NCBI RefSeq assembly: GCF_902829295.1
Contig: NZ_CADEPL010000018.1
Coordinates: 97,479 to 161,478 of the forward strand
Direction of reading: 5' to 3'
DNA from: Vogesella oryzae
GTDB lineage: Bacteria > Pseudomonadota > Gammaproteobacteria > Burkholderiales > Chromobacteriaceae
DNA length: 64,000 bases
Positions 15,577-26,033 of the stretch are shown piece by piece (positions within the stretch are counted from its first letter, which is position 1; every line of letters begins with the position of its first letter). The position numbers and the translations under genes were made by a program. The notes beneath the pieces were generated by a model. That model ran no database searches and had not been told where the DNA came from. It was given only the letters and a program-made list of their open reading frames with translations.

Positions 15577-17556
15577 TCAGGCCGAGGTGTGCTTGAAGCG
15601 ATCGACCTGCAACACCAGGTCGCCGGAAGTGCGATTGAGCTGCTCGGACAGTTCTGCTGCCTCCAGCACGATGCTGGCATTGTCTTCCGCCAGCGCCGCA
15701 ATGCGGCTGATGTTGACTGCCACCTCGCTACTGGCGGCTGTCTGCTGCTGCATCGCCACCGCGGTGTCCTGACTCTTGCCGGCGGTCTGCTCTGCCTCTT
15801 CGTGAATGGCGTCCAGCTCGCGCAGCGTATCCGCGACCAGCGTCAGGCCGTCGTCCATCTGGCCGCGCGCAATCTGCATGCGGCTGGCGGCATTCTGCGT
15901 CTCGCTGGTAATCACCTCGATCAGCTGCGCAATCTCCACCGTCTCCTTGCCGGTGCGTTCCGCCAGTTTGCGCACTTCGTCGGCCACCACGGCGAAGCCG
16001 CGGCCCATTTCGCCGGCACGCGCCGCTTCGATTGCCGCGTTCAGCGCCAGCAAGTTGGTCTGGTCAGCAATCTCGCGAATGGCGGTGATGATCTGGCGGA
16101 TGTTTTGCGACTTTTCCGCCAGCGAGATGATCATGGCACCGGCCTCGTCCACGGTGTTGGCCGTGCCCTGGATCGCCTGGGTCGTGGCGTGCATGCGCTC
16201 GCGACCGCCACGCACCCCCTGCTGCATCTGGCGCGCTACCTGCAGGTTCTGCTGGGTGTTGTCGCTCACCGCGGCGATACCGGCCGACATCTGCTCTACC
16301 GCGGCGGCAATCTGCGTCGAGGAGTTGCTTTGCGCCTCGGCCGCGCCCGCCGCCCGCTCGGACACCCCCTGCAGCGCGCCGGCCGCCTGCTGCAGCTGGT
16401 GGGCATTGCTCTTGACCACTTTCAGCGTACCGGCAAAGGCATCTACCAGCGCATCCAGCGCACGGCCCATGCGGGCGATCTCGTCATTGCCTTGCAGATT
16501 GGCACGCACCCCCAGATCGAGGTTATGGCTCATCTGCGCCATCATGCCCTCCAGCTGCAGCACCGGGCGGCGGATGCTGCGGTACACCGCAAAGCCGCCG
16601 ATCAGCAGCAACAGGGTAATGGCGGCAGTGCCGCCCAGGGTCAGCCCCAGATTGACGCCGGCCTGGCTGACCTGTGCGTCCACATTGTGCTGCACATCGG
16701 CCAGCAGCGCTTCCTGCGCGGCCTTCAGCTTGCCGATGCGGGCCGAGGTGCCGGCAAACCATTGCTGCGGCGTGGTTTCCACCGCGTTGCCCAGCGGCGT
16801 GCCGTAAACCGCGTCGCGCAGCGCCTGCACGGCAGTCACTTCCGGCGCGCTCAGCAGCGGCTGCAGGATTTGCAGCAGCGCCGGCGGCGCCAGCAACTGC
16901 ACCTGTGTCAGGCAGGCATCCTGCTGCGCCTTCAGCGATTCGGCCTGCGCGAACTTGGCCTGATCGAAACTGCCGCCGGCCAGCACGCCATTGACGTAGC
17001 CGCGCTCGCGACCGGCCAGCTCTTTCACGCACAGCAGGTTGGACAGCGCATTTCCATAACGCAGCACGTTGGGGTCATTGCTGGCCCCCTGCAGCGCGGC
17101 GGCAATGCCGGTAAGGCGTTCGATATTGCGGGTGAAGTCGGCAAACACCTCGGCGGCCGGCACGCTGCGGCTATCGATACTGCTGCGCTTGCCCAGCAGG
17201 CTCTGAATCGAGCTGGCCGCATCGGCCGCCATGCTGCCGACGTTACCGTCGTGCTCGCCTGCCAGGGTGGTAAACGCCTGCAGCGCGGCATCGCTCTTGC
17301 CCCGTGCCGCTACCAGCGCATCCGGCACCGCACCCTGCCCGTTCATGAAGCCGTTAGTCAGCCCGCGCTCGGCCTGCAGGCTGTCGATCAGCTCCGACGA
17401 GCGCGTGGCTACGTCCACCAGCTGGCGCGCATAGCGCATCTCTTGCAGCGAGGTGTACTGTTGGAAGGAAAAGACGCCGGCAAGGACAAAGGTCATCACG
17501 GCAAACGGCAGCACCAGCAGCAGCAGCTTGGGGCCTAGGTTGAGTCGTGAAAGCAT
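15577..17556 (-). CDS. Methyl-accepting chemotaxis protein with nitrate-sensing NIT domain
   Basis: Membrane chemoreceptor (659 residues). After a short N-terminal membrane helix (about 10-30) comes an all-helical periplasmic NIT-type domain (about 35-300) with the motif [10 protein letters not shown] and later [14 protein letters not shown]; then a second helix near [16 protein letters not shown], a HAMP domain ([14 protein letters not shown]) and a long signalling coiled coil. The conserved hairpin tip is present ([20 protein letters not shown], then [17 protein letters not shown]). NIT domains bind nitrate in NasR and the Pseudomonas McpN receptor; lying directly beside narI, this receptor probably steers cells toward nitrate. 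Start 17556 is chosen for the GGAG site; a TTG at 17568 is less likely. Confidence 0.88.
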   Translation of the reverse strand: MLSRLNLGPKLLLLVLPFAVMTFVLAGVFSFQQYTSLQEMRYARQLVDVATRSSELIDSLQAERGLTNGFMNGQGAVPDALVAARGKSDAALQAFTTLAGEHDGNVGSMAADAASSIQSLLGKRSSIDSRSVPAAEVFADFTRNIERLTGIAAALQGASNDPNVLRYGNALSNLLCVKELAGRERGYVNGVLAGGSFDQAKFAQAESLKAQQDACLTQVQLLAPPALLQILQPLLSAPEVTAVQALRDAVYGTPLGNAVETTPQQWFAGTSARIGKLKAAQEALLADVQHNVDAQVSQAGVNLGLTLGGTAAITLLLLIGGFAVYRSIRRPVLQLEGMMAQMSHNLDLGVRANLQGNDEIARMGRALDALVDAFAGTLKVVKSNAHQLQQAAGALQGVSERAAGAAEAQSNSSTQIAAAVEQMSAGIAAVSDNTQQNLQVARQMQQGVRGGRERMHATTQAIQGTANTVDEAGAMIISLAEKSQNIRQIITAIREIADQTNLLALNAAIEAARAGEMGRGFAVVADEVRKLAERTGKETVEIAQLIEVITSETQNAASRMQIARGQMDDGLTLVADTLRELDAIHEEAEQTAGKSQDTAVAMQQQTAASSEVAVNISRIAALAEDNASIVLEAAELSEQLNRTSGDLVLQVDRFKHTSA

Positions 17557-17702
17557 GGTGGGCTCCAATACACGGGGGGTTGTTACACGGGGTGGTTTTT
17601 TTCAGACGCCATGCAGTTGTTTTTAGATGGCATTTCTGTTTTTAGTAAAACTTAATGCAAACATCGTGCCGCAATTTTGTTGCAGCGCAAAATAAGAAAA
17701 GA

Positions 17703-17731
17703 AATAGCCATGCCACCAAGGCATGGCTATT
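17703..17731. terminator. Bidirectional terminator after narI
   Basis: AATAGCCATGCC and GGCATGGCTATT form a 12-base perfect stem with loop ACCAA. On the minus strand a T-rich tract (TTTCTTTTCTTATTTT) follows, as expected for the end of narGHJI. Confidence 0.85.
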
Positions 17732-17749
17732 GCGCAGAAACAACAACTA

Positions 17750-18436
17750 TCAGCCGCGCGGACGCACCAGCTGCCAGGCACGGCCCAGGTAGGTGACGGC
17801 ACCAAAACCGCTCCACACGTGCACCAGACGGGTGAACGGGAAGATCAGGAACAGGCTCATGCCCATGAACAGGTGCAGCTTGAAAATCGGCGAGGCGGCG
17901 ACGATGAACTGGTCGGCATCACCGCGGAAGGTGATCACATGCTGTGCCCAGGTCATCAACAGCACCATTTCGTGGCCATCCAGATGCTGGGAGGACACCA
18001 CGATGGTGGACAGGCCCAACAGCAAGGTGGCCAGAATCCACAGCAGTACCAGCTTGTCGCGCCAGGTGGTGTTGGCCGCCAGACGGTCGCTGCTGAAACG
18101 GCGATGCAGCAGCATCAGCACGCCGATAAGGCACAGGCCGCCCATGATGCCGCCGGCGGTCATGGCGAACACTTGCTTGAAGCTATGTGCCACGCCCAGT
18201 GCGTCCCACACCGCTACCGGAGTCAGCAGACCCACGGCGTGGCCGAAGAACAGGCCGATGATGCCGAGGTGGAACAGAATGTTGCCCACGCGCAGGCTGC
18301 CACGATGCAGCAGCTGGCTGGACTCGCTCTTCCAGCTGTATTGCTCGCGCTCGAAGCGCACCAGGCTACCCAGGATGAAAATCGCCAAGGCGATATACGG
18401 GTAGATCCCGAAAACGAATTGATGCAAGTAGTCCAT
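17750..18436 (-). CDS. narI: Respiratory nitrate reductase gamma subunit (cytochrome b)
   Basis: Integral membrane di-heme cytochrome b that takes electrons from quinol and feeds NarH. The 228-residue protein has five membrane spans and heme-ligating histidines in HLGIIGLFFGHAVG, SSQHLDGHEM and HLFMGMSLF...RLVHVW. The start MDYLHQFVFG at 18436 has an AAGGAGAAAG site. It is the last gene of narGHJI; a 74-base gap to narJ holds two copies of the dispersed repeat (18451 and 18496). Confidence 0.96.
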   Translation of the reverse strand: MDYLHQFVFGIYPYIALAIFILGSLVRFEREQYSWKSESSQLLHRGSLRVGNILFHLGIIGLFFGHAVGLLTPVAVWDALGVAHSFKQVFAMTAGGIMGGLCLIGVLMLLHRRFSSDRLAANTTWRDKLVLLWILATLLLGLSTIVVSSQHLDGHEMVLLMTWAQHVITFRGDADQFIVAASPIFKLHLFMGMSLFLIFPFTRLVHVWSGFGAVTYLGRAWQLVRPRG

Positions 18437-18510
18437 GTCTTTCTCCTTGTTGCGGCCAACCCGGACGGGCGTCACAGCCTCCCGCCCCGGCAGACGTTGG
18501 CCGCAGCGGA

Positions 18511-19173
18511 TTAATGGCAGGCGGCCGGGCCGCTACCCTTGGGATAGAAGTTGACCGGGGCGATCTGCGGCAGACCGGGCTTGAGCAACGGCTCCACGCC
18601 ATCGATGCCGGGGCCGAAGGTCTCCAGCGCCTCGTCCATGTCGCGGATCGGCGGCACGGTCAGCGGCTCTGGCGCCACCGGCGACAGCCACACCAGCGCA
18701 TCCAGCACGCCGGCGTAGTGGCTGCCACTGTCGGCCAGCTTCTTGGCGACATGCGCCAGCACATGCACCGCGTCGCCCAGCAGACGGTTGGCCTCCTCCG
18801 CTTCGCACAGCGACAGGAATTCCAGGAACAGCGGCACGTAGTCCGGCAGCTCCTCGCTCACCGGCTCGAAGCCGTGCGCCTTGTACTCCTCGATCAGGTC
18901 CACCATCGCCTGGCCGCGGGCGCGGTCCTCGCCGTGGATGTGCTCGAACAGGTGCAGCGAGTGCGACGGGCTGCGGTCGAACACCTGCACATAGTTCTGC
19001 TGCAGCTCGATCAGATCGGTTGCGGCCAACTGTTGCAGCAGCGGCTCGATACCGCGTGCCACGTCCTCGTCGCCGGCCAGCACTGCGCGGATTTCCGGCA
19101 GCGCGTCGATCAGCTCCTGCTGCGGGTAGCCCAGCAGGGCCCCCAGCGCGCGATAAATCATCGGGTTATGCAT
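18511..19173 (-). CDS. narJ: Nitrate reductase assembly chaperone
   Basis: Cytoplasmic chaperone (220 residues) that binds the NarG N-terminus and is needed for molybdenum cofactor insertion and membrane assembly of NarGH. Family features include MIYRALGALLGYP at the start, the YVQVFDRSPSHSLHLFEHIHGEDRARG core (read here as two adjacent parts) and the DYVPLFLEFL helix. GGAGGCTGACC precedes its ATG; only five bases separate it from narH. Confidence 0.95.
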   Translation of the reverse strand: MHNPMIYRALGALLGYPQQELIDALPEIRAVLAGDEDVARGIEPLLQQLAATDLIELQQNYVQVFDRSPSHSLHLFEHIHGEDRARGQAMVDLIEEYKAHGFEPVSEELPDYVPLFLEFLSLCEAEEANRLLGDAVHVLAHVAKKLADSGSHYAGVLDALVWLSPVAPEPLTVPPIRDMDEALETFGPGIDGVEPLLKPGLPQIAPVNFYPKGSGPAACH

Positions 19174-19178
19174 GATGG

Positions 19179-20729
19179 TCAGCCTCCGGCGTTGGCCTTG
19201 CGGTCGCGGCGCATGTCGTGGAACACAATGGGGGACGCCTTCTTCTTGCCGAACAGGCTGGAATCGGAGGTGCCGCCGGAGCAGCCGTTACCGAAGCTGA
19301 AGCCACAGCTGGCCTTGTCGTCGAAGGTGTTTTCCACCATTTCCTTGTGACTGGACGGAATCACGAAGCGGTCTTCGTAATTGGCGATCGCCATCACCTG
19401 GTACATCTCTTCCACCTGTGCGCCGGAAAGGTGGGTGCCTTTCAGCGTCGCCGGGTTCACCACCTTGTCCACGCTCTTGCTGCGCATATAGCGGCGCATC
19501 GCCACCATGGTTTCCAGCGCATGCACTACCGGTTCTTCCTTGCCGGCGGTCAGCAGGTTGGCCAGGTATTTGATCGGAATACGCAGGTCTTTTACGTCCG
19601 GGATGATGCCGTTCTCGCCGATCAGGCCATTTTCCAGCGCCGACTGGATCGGCGACAGCGGCGGGATGTACCACACCATCGGCAGCGTGCGGTATTCCGG
19701 GTGCAGCGGGAAGGCCACCTTCCACTCCATCGCCATCTTGTACACCGGCGATTTCTGCGCGGCGGTGATCCAGGCTTCCGGAATGCCCTGCTTCTTCGCT
19801 TCGGCGATGATGTCCGGCGCGTTCGGATCGAGGAACACACCCAGCTGCGCTTCGTACAGGCTCTTCGGATCTTCCACGCTGGCAGCGGCTTCGATCTTGT
19901 CGGCGTCGTACAGCAGCACGCCCAGATAGCGGATGCGGCCAACGCAGGTCTCGGAGCACACCGTCGGCTGGCCGGCCTCGATACGCGGATAGCAGAAGAT
20001 GCACTTCTCGGCCTTGCCGGTGGTCCAGTTGTAGTAAATCTTCTTGTACGGGCAGCCGGACACGCACATGCGCCAGCCGCGGCACTTGTCCTGGTCGATC
20101 AGCACGATGCCGTCGTCTTCACGCTTGTAGATGGAGCCGGACGGGCAGCTGGCGACGCAGGCCGGGTTCAGGCAGTGCTCGCACAGGCGCGGCAGGTACA
20201 TCATGAAGGTGTTCTCGAACGCCGAGTACATCTCCTTCTGGATGCCGTCGAACAGCGCATCCTTGGCGCGCTTGGAGAACTCGCCGCCCAGGTCATCCTC
20301 CCAGTTCGGGCCCCATTCGATCTTGTCCATCTTCTTGCCGGTCAGCACCGACACCGGCCGCGCGGTCGGCGGGGTGATCATTTCCGGCGCGTTCTGCAGA
20401 TGTTCGTAGTCGTAGGTGAACGGCTCGTAGTACTCGTCGATGGACGGCAGGTTCGGGTTGGCAAAGATGTTGGCCAGAATCTTCAGGCGGCCGCCCTGGC
20501 GCGGTTCCAGCTTGCCGTCGCTGCGGCGCACCCAGCCACCCTGCCACTTGTCCTGGTTTTCCCATTCCTTGGGATAGCCGATACCCGGCTTGGTCTCGAC
20601 GTTGTTGAACCAGGCGTACTCGATACCGTCGCGGCTGGTCCACACGTTCTTGCAGGTTACCGAACAGGTATGGCAACCGATGCATTTATCGAGGTTGAGC
20701 ACCATACCGATTTGGGCACGGATTTTCAT
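19179..20729 (-). CDS. narH: Respiratory nitrate reductase beta subunit (iron-sulfur)
   Basis: Carries one 3Fe-4S and three 4Fe-4S clusters that pass electrons from NarI to NarG. Four cysteine groups are visible: DKCIGCHTCSVTCKNVW at the N-terminus, CEHCLNPACVASCPSG, CRGWRMCVSGCPYKK (with the tryptophan that marks the 3Fe-4S site), and CIFCYPR...CSETCVGR. The 516-residue length is normal. A GGAGCAAGAAC site precedes the ATG, 63 bases after narG. Confidence 0.97.
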   Translation of the reverse strand: MKIRAQIGMVLNLDKCIGCHTCSVTCKNVWTSRDGIEYAWFNNVETKPGIGYPKEWENQDKWQGGWVRRSDGKLEPRQGGRLKILANIFANPNLPSIDEYYEPFTYDYEHLQNAPEMITPPTARPVSVLTGKKMDKIEWGPNWEDDLGGEFSKRAKDALFDGIQKEMYSAFENTFMMYLPRLCEHCLNPACVASCPSGSIYKREDDGIVLIDQDKCRGWRMCVSGCPYKKIYYNWTTGKAEKCIFCYPRIEAGQPTVCSETCVGRIRYLGVLLYDADKIEAAASVEDPKSLYEAQLGVFLDPNAPDIIAEAKKQGIPEAWITAAQKSPVYKMAMEWKVAFPLHPEYRTLPMVWYIPPLSPIQSALENGLIGENGIIPDVKDLRIPIKYLANLLTAGKEEPVVHALETMVAMRRYMRSKSVDKVVNPATLKGTHLSGAQVEEMYQVMAIANYEDRFVIPSSHKEMVENTFDDKASCGFSFGNGCSGGTSDSSLFGKKKASPIVFHDMRRDRKANAGG

Positions 20730-20792
20730 GTTCTTGCTCCTAATGTCTCAGAAGGCTCGAAAGAGGCGGTGCCGACGGCACCGCCGGCGCGC

Positions 20793-23700
20793 TTACACGC
20801 CTTCCGAGAGCGGCTTGTCCAGCCAGTCCACGTTCTTCATCTTGCGCACGATCACGAACTCGTCGCGGTTGGCGCCCACGGTGCCGTAGTAGTTGAAGCC
20901 CCAGGCCAGCTGCGCGTAGCCGCCGATCATGTGTGTGGGCTTGGTCACCGCACGGGTTACCGAGTTATGGATACCGCCGCGTTTGCCGCTGGTTTCCGCG
21001 CCCGGCACGTTCACGATCTTTTCCTGCGCGTGGTACATCAGGGTCATGCCTTCCGGCACCCGCTGCGACACCACGGCGCGGGCGGTCAGCGTGCCGTTGA
21101 CGTTGAACACCTCGATCCAGTCGTTGTCGACGATGCCGGCCTTCTTGGCGTCGATCTCGGATACCCACACGTGCGGGCCGCCACGGCTCAGGGTCAGCAT
21201 GCGCAGGTTGTCGGAGTAGGTACTGTGGATACCCCACTTCTGGTGCGGCGTAATGAAGTTGAGGACGATCTCGGTATTGCCGTTCGACTTCTTGCCCAGT
21301 ACCGCGGCAGTGGTCTTCAGATCGACCGCCGGCTTGTACACGCACAGCCCTTCGCCGAACGAACGCATCCACAGGTGATCCTGGTAGAACTGCTGGCGGC
21401 CGGTGATGGTGCGCCAGGGGATGAACTCGTGCACGTTGGTGTAGCCGGCGTTGTAGCTGACTTCTTCGCTTTCCAGGCCGGACCAGGTCGGCGAGGAAAT
21501 GATCTTGCGCGGCTGCGCCTGCACGTCGCGGAAGCGGATGCTGTCATGCTCGCGCGGCAACGCCAGGTGGGTATGGTCGCGACCGGTGATCTTGGACAGC
21601 GCATCCCAGGCCTTCACTGCTACGTGGCCATTGGTTTCCGGCGCCAGCGTCAGGATCATCTCGGCAGCGTCGATGGCGGTATCCAGTTTCGGCTGGCCGG
21701 CAGCGACACCGTCGGCCACGGTCTTGTTCAGGCCACGCAGCACGTCCACTTCGTGACCGGTCTTCCAGGCAATACCCTTGCCGCCGTTGCCCACCTTCTC
21801 CAGCAACGGGCCGATGGAGGTGAACTTGTCGTAGATCTTGCGATAGTCGCGTTCCACCACCGTCATCTTCGGCATGGTCTTGCCCGGGATCGGCTCGCAC
21901 TCGCCTTTTTTCCAGTCGCGCGGGTCGAACGGCTGGCCCAGTTCTTCCGGGGTGTCGTGCATCAGCGGGGTCAGCACCAGATCCTTGCGGGTGCCCAGAT
22001 AGTCGCCACCGATCTCGGACATCGCCTTGGCGAAGCCCTTGTAGATTTCCCAGTCACTCTTCGACTGCCACAGCGGCTGCACGGCCTCGGACAGCGGGTG
22101 GATGAACGGGTGCATGTCGGAGGTGTTGAGGTCGTCCTTCTCGTACCAGGTAGCGGTCGGCAGCACGATGTCACCGTACAGGCAGGTAGTGGACATGCGG
22201 AAGTCCAGCACCACCAGCAGGTCGAGCTTGCCTTCTGCCGCCGGACGCACGGTGACTTCGGTCGGCTTGATGCAGCCGTCCTCGTCGTTCATCACCGCGT
22301 TCTGGGTGCCGAGCAGGTACTTCAGGAAGTATTCATGGCCCTTGCCGGAGGAACCCAGGATGTTGGAACGCCACACGAACATATTGCGCGGGAAGTTCTT
22401 CGGGTTGTCCGGATCGTTGCAGGACATGTCCAGCTGGCCGGACTTGAGCTGCTCGACCGCGTAGGCCACCGGGTCCTTGCCCTCGGCCTCGGCATCGCGC
22501 ACCACGTCCAGCGGGTTGGTGGTGAGCTGCGGCGCGGACGGCAGCCAGCCCATGCGCTCGGCCTTGGCGTTGTAGTCGATCAGCGCCATCTGGCTCATGC
22601 GGCCATCGGCGGTCGGCGCCAGAATCTCGTTGACGCCCAGTTTTTCGTGGCGCCACTGGCTGGTATGCGCATAGAAGAAGCTGGTGCCGTTCATCTGGCG
22701 GGCCGGGCGGTTCCAGTCGGAAGCAAACGCCAGCGGTGCCCAGCCGGTCTGCGGGCGCAGTTTTTCCTGGCCGACGTAGTGGCACCAGCCACCGCCGCTC
22801 TGGCCGATACAACCGCACAGCATCAGCATGTTGATGATGCCGCGGTAGGTCATATCCATGTGGTACCAGTGGTTCAGCGCGGCACCAACAATCACCATCG
22901 AGCGGCCATGGGTCTGATCGGCGTTCTGCGCGAACTCGCGCGCAACCTGGATCACCATCTCCGGCTTCACGCCGGTGTGTTTCTGCTGCCAGGCCGGGGT
23001 GTACGGCACGTCATCCATGTAGCTGGATGCCACGTTGCCGCCGCCGAGGCCACGGTCGATACCGTAGTTGGCCGCCATCAGGTCGAACACGGTGGCTACC
23101 AGCGCGCTGCTGCCGTCGGCCAGGGTGATCTGCTTCACCGGCACGTTGCGGGTCAGCAGTTCGTCGTGCTCGGCGCCGAAATACGGGAAGCCGACGCCGA
23201 CCACGTCATCGCGGTTGTCGAGCAGCGACAGGCGTGCCTTGATCTCGCGGCCGCCATTATTGGCACTGCCGTCTTTCTGTTCCAGGTTCCACTTGCCGGA
23301 CTGGCCCCAGCGGAAGCCGATCGAGCCATTGGGCGCCACGATGTCGCCGCTGGCTTCGTCCAGCACCAGGGTTTTCCATTCCGGGTTGTTGTCTTCACCG
23401 AGGTTGGCCGCCAGGTTGGAGGCGCGCAGGAAGTAGTCCGGAATGTAGCGACCGCCGTCTTTCTTCAGCGTCACCAGCATCGGCATATCGGTGTACTGGC
23501 GGATGTAGCCGGTGAAGTATTCGGACGGATTGTCGAGGTGGAATTCCTTGAAGATCACATGCCCCATGGCCATCGCCAGCGCGGCATCGGTGCCCTGCTT
23601 CGGCGCCAGCCAGATATCGCCGAACTTGGCCATTTCGCCGAAGTCGGACGATACCGCCACGGTCTTGGTGCCCTTGTAGCGCACTTCGGTATAGAAGTGG

Positions 23701-24491
23701 GCGTCCGGGGTACGGGTCATCGGGATGTTGGAACCCCACACCATCAGGTAGTTGGAGTTGTACCAGTCGGCCGATTCGGCCACGTCGGTCTGTTCGCCCC
23801 AGATCTGCGGGCTGGCCGGCGGCAAATCGCAGTACCAGTCGTAGAACGACAGCGGCACGCCACCGATCAGGCTCAGGTAGCGGCTGCCGGCGGCGTAGGA
23901 CACCATCGACATCGCCGGAATCGGCGAGAAGCCGATGACGCGGTCCGGACCGTAGTTCTTGATGGTGAAGGCGTTGGCCGCGGCGATGATCTCGTTGACT
24001 TCATCCCAGCTGGCACGCACGAAGCCGCCCTGGCCGCGCTTGGACTTGTACTGCCTGGCGGTTTCCGGATTCTGGCTGATCTTTTCCCAGGCCTCGATGG
24101 CGCCCATGCTCTTGCGCGCTTCGCGCCACAGCTTCATCAGGCGGCCGCGCACCATCGGGTATTTCACGCGCTGGGCCGAGTACACATACCAGCTATAGGA
24201 CGCGCCACGCGGGCAGCCGCGCGGTTCGTGGTTCGGCAGGTCCGGGCGGGTGCGCGGGTAGTCGGTCTGCTGGGTTTCCCAGGTAATCAGGCCGTTTTTG
24301 ACATACACCTTCCAGCTACAGGAGCCGGTGCAGTTCACGCCGTGGGTGGAGCGCACGATCTTGTCGTGCTGCCAGCGCTGGCGATACCCGTCTTCCCACT
24401 TGCGGTCTTCTTTCACCACCGCACCGTGGCCGTCGGCGAAGGTGGATTTCACCTTGCCCAGAAAATTCAGTCTGTCGAGAAAGTGGCTCAT
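20793..24491 (-). CDS. narG: Respiratory nitrate reductase alpha subunit (molybdenum catalytic)
   Basis: Catalytic subunit (1232 residues) reducing nitrate to nitrite on the cytoplasmic side with bis-MGD molybdenum and the FS0 4Fe-4S cluster. FS0 ligands H50, C54, C58 and C93 occupy the same positions as in E. coli NarG, and the N-terminus MSHFLDRLNF keeps the NarJ-binding leader. A GGAGGCAAA site precedes the ATG. The 277-base upstream gap has one repeat copy (24530) and no FNR box I could recognise; transcription may also come from the narK genes upstream, although a transporter gene with its own terminator intervenes. Confidence 0.98.
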   Translation of the reverse strand: MSHFLDRLNFLGKVKSTFADGHGAVVKEDRKWEDGYRQRWQHDKIVRSTHGVNCTGSCSWKVYVKNGLITWETQQTDYPRTRPDLPNHEPRGCPRGASYSWYVYSAQRVKYPMVRGRLMKLWREARKSMGAIEAWEKISQNPETARQYKSKRGQGGFVRASWDEVNEIIAAANAFTIKNYGPDRVIGFSPIPAMSMVSYAAGSRYLSLIGGVPLSFYDWYCDLPPASPQIWGEQTDVAESADWYNSNYLMVWGSNIPMTRTPDAHFYTEVRYKGTKTVAVSSDFGEMAKFGDIWLAPKQGTDAALAMAMGHVIFKEFHLDNPSEYFTGYIRQYTDMPMLVTLKKDGGRYIPDYFLRASNLAANLGEDNNPEWKTLVLDEASGDIVAPNGSIGFRWGQSGKWNLEQKDGSANNGGREIKARLSLLDNRDDVVGVGFPYFGAEHDELLTRNVPVKQITLADGSSALVATVFDLMAANYGIDRGLGGGNVASSYMDDVPYTPAWQQKHTGVKPEMVIQVAREFAQNADQTHGRSMVIVGAALNHWYHMDMTYRGIINMLMLCGCIGQSGGGWCHYVGQEKLRPQTGWAPLAFASDWNRPARQMNGTSFFYAHTSQWRHEKLGVNEILAPTADGRMSQMALIDYNAKAERMGWLPSAPQLTTNPLDVVRDAEAEGKDPVAYAVEQLKSGQLDMSCNDPDNPKNFPRNMFVWRSNILGSSGKGHEYFLKYLLGTQNAVMNDEDGCIKPTEVTVRPAAEGKLDLLVVLDFRMSTTCLYGDIVLPTATWYEKDDLNTSDMHPFIHPLSEAVQPLWQSKSDWEIYKGFAKAMSEIGGDYLGTRKDLVLTPLMHDTPEELGQPFDPRDWKKGECEPIPGKTMPKMTVVERDYRKIYDKFTSIGPLLEKVGNGGKGIAWKTGHEVDVLRGLNKTVADGVAAGQPKLDTAIDAAEMILTLAPETNGHVAVKAWDALSKITGRDHTHLALPREHDSIRFRDVQAQPRKIISSPTWSGLESEEVSYNAGYTNVHEFIPWRTITGRQQFYQDHLWMRSFGEGLCVYKPAVDLKTTAAVLGKKSNGNTEIVLNFITPHQKWGIHSTYSDNLRMLTLSRGGPHVWVSEIDAKKAGIVDNDWIEVFNVNGTLTARAVVSQRVPEGMTLMYHAQEKIVNVPGAETSGKRGGIHNSVTRAVTKPTHMIGGYAQLAWGFNYYGTVGANRDEFVIVRKMKNVDWLDKPLSEGV

Positions 24492-24710
24492 TTTGCCTCC
24501 GAATGGTTGCCGCCAGGCGGCCCGCTAAGGTTGGCCGCATCGCACTGCGGATACCTGTGGTCACGTTCGGAAGCTTAGGCTGGCAGCGCCAGTGCGCCCA
24601 TTCGCCACAGGTGGCAACACTGGCGGGCAGACGGAGGACGGAAACTCACCCGAAAGGATTAGCCGCGACTAGCCATGCGGGGGTGCATGACAGCGTCGCG
24701 GCCATGAAAA

Positions 24711-24737
24711 ATGCCGCCCCCTGACGGGTGACGGCAT
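24711..24737 (-). terminator. Terminator of the sugar transporter gene
   Basis: ATGCCG and CGGCAT arms with an inner CCC/GGG pairing, followed on the minus strand by TTTTTCAT. It lies 31 bases past the transporter stop. Confidence 0.65.
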
Positions 24738-24768
24738 GGAGTTGGCGGCTAGGTCGCTAGTGCCGGAT

Positions 24769-25983
24769 TCAGGCCTGGCGCGGTTTGTAACCGGCGGCGC
24801 CGTAGAACAGGATGAACAGGTAGCACAGCAGCGGCACGGTGAACGATGCCAGCAGGCTCAGGTGGTCGGCGACGCCGGCCTGCAGCAGCGGCAGCAGCGC
24901 ACCGCCGACAATGGCCATGCACAGCACGCCGGAGCCGGCACCGGTATCGCGCTCCAGACCGTTCAACGCCAGCGAGAAGATAGTCGGGAACATGATGGAG
25001 TTGCACAGGCCCACTGCCAGCAGGCTGTACATCGCCAGCTTGCCGCCAGCAACGATGGCCAGCGCGATTAGCAACACCGACAGCAGCGCATTGAAAGCCA
25101 GCACCTTGTTGGCGGCCACACGGCGCATTACCGCGCTGCCGACAAAGCGGCCAACCATGGCACCGCCCCAGTACAGCGCCAGCAGCTTGCCGGCGGCAGC
25201 CTGGGTCAGGCCGCCGACATCCGGCTGCTCCATCAGGCTGACCAGGAAGCTGCCGATGCCGACTTCGCCGCCGACATAGACAAAGATACCGATCGCGCCC
25301 AACACCAGATGGCGGTGACGCAGCACCTGGCGCATGCCTTGTGCGGAGCCGGTGGTGTCATGCACTTGCGGCAAGCGCAGACAGGCAAACACGATGGCGA
25401 TGATGAACAGCGCGGCGGCCAGACCCAGGTACGGCAGCTGCACTGCCTTGGCGGCACTGGCACCGGCGGTAACGCCGAGAATCAGCAGCGAACCCAGCAG
25501 CGGCGCCACCGTGGTACCCAGCGAGTTGAAGGCCTGGGTCAGATTCAGGCGGCTGGAGGCGGTCTTGGCCGGCCCGAGGCGGGTGACATAGGGGTTGGCC
25601 GCCACCTGCAGGATGGTAATGCCGGCAGCCAGCACGAACAGCGCGCCGAGGAAGGCGGCATACGACAGGTTGGCCGCAGCCGGATAAAACAGCAGACAGC
25701 CGGCACCGGCGATGGACAGCCCCACCACGATGCCGCGCTGGTAACCCAGCGCCTGCACCAGGCGGCCGGCCGGCAGCGACACGATGAAATAGGCGGTAAA
25801 GAAGCTGAACTGGATCAGCGCGGCCTGCACATAGCTCAGCGAGAACACCCCTTTCAGATGCGGGATCAGGATGTCGTTGAGCGAGGTAATCAGACCCCAC
25901 ATGAAAAACAGCGAGGTAAGAACGGTCAAGGATTTGCCGTGGTTTTGCGTATCGACATGCGCTTGCATGTTACGAGGCTCCAT
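24769..25983 (-). CDS. Sugar:proton symporter of the FucP/GluP MFS family
   Basis: A 12-helix major facilitator (404 residues) that probably imports a sugar such as glucose, galactose or fucose. Family marks: FFMWGLITSLNDILIPHLK at the first helix, FFTAYFIVSLPAGRL, and LQVAANPYVTRLGP in the first half; SIMFPTIFSLALNGL near the end. A second ATG at 25968 (MQAHVD) has a better-spaced GGAG site and may be the true start. It interrupts the nitrate block between narK2 and narG and is bounded by its own terminator and the narK2 terminator, so it is probably an independent gene. Confidence 0.85.
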   Translation of the reverse strand: MEPRNMQAHVDTQNHGKSLTVLTSLFFMWGLITSLNDILIPHLKGVFSLSYVQAALIQFSFFTAYFIVSLPAGRLVQALGYQRGIVVGLSIAGAGCLLFYPAAANLSYAAFLGALFVLAAGITILQVAANPYVTRLGPAKTASSRLNLTQAFNSLGTTVAPLLGSLLILGVTAGASAAKAVQLPYLGLAAALFIIAIVFACLRLPQVHDTTGSAQGMRQVLRHRHLVLGAIGIFVYVGGEVGIGSFLVSLMEQPDVGGLTQAAAGKLLALYWGGAMVGRFVGSAVMRRVAANKVLAFNALLSVLLIALAIVAGGKLAMYSLLAVGLCNSIMFPTIFSLALNGLERDTGAGSGVLCMAIVGGALLPLLQAGVADHLSLLASFTVPLLCYLFILFYGAAGYKPRQA

Positions 25984-26033
25984 GTGTTGTGGGCAAAGGA
26001 GCGCTAGTCTAAGTTCAATGCCGCTTGTACTCG

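Noticed and set aside
19218..24578. Very long open frame on the plus strand opposite narG and narH (1786 codons)
   Set aside because: Shadow of GC-rich codon use in narGH; histidine/arginine-rich translation without domains or ribosome site. Similar shadows opposite soxA (5350-8385), narK genes (26255-29083) and glnS/ushA (60183-63041) were rejected likewise.
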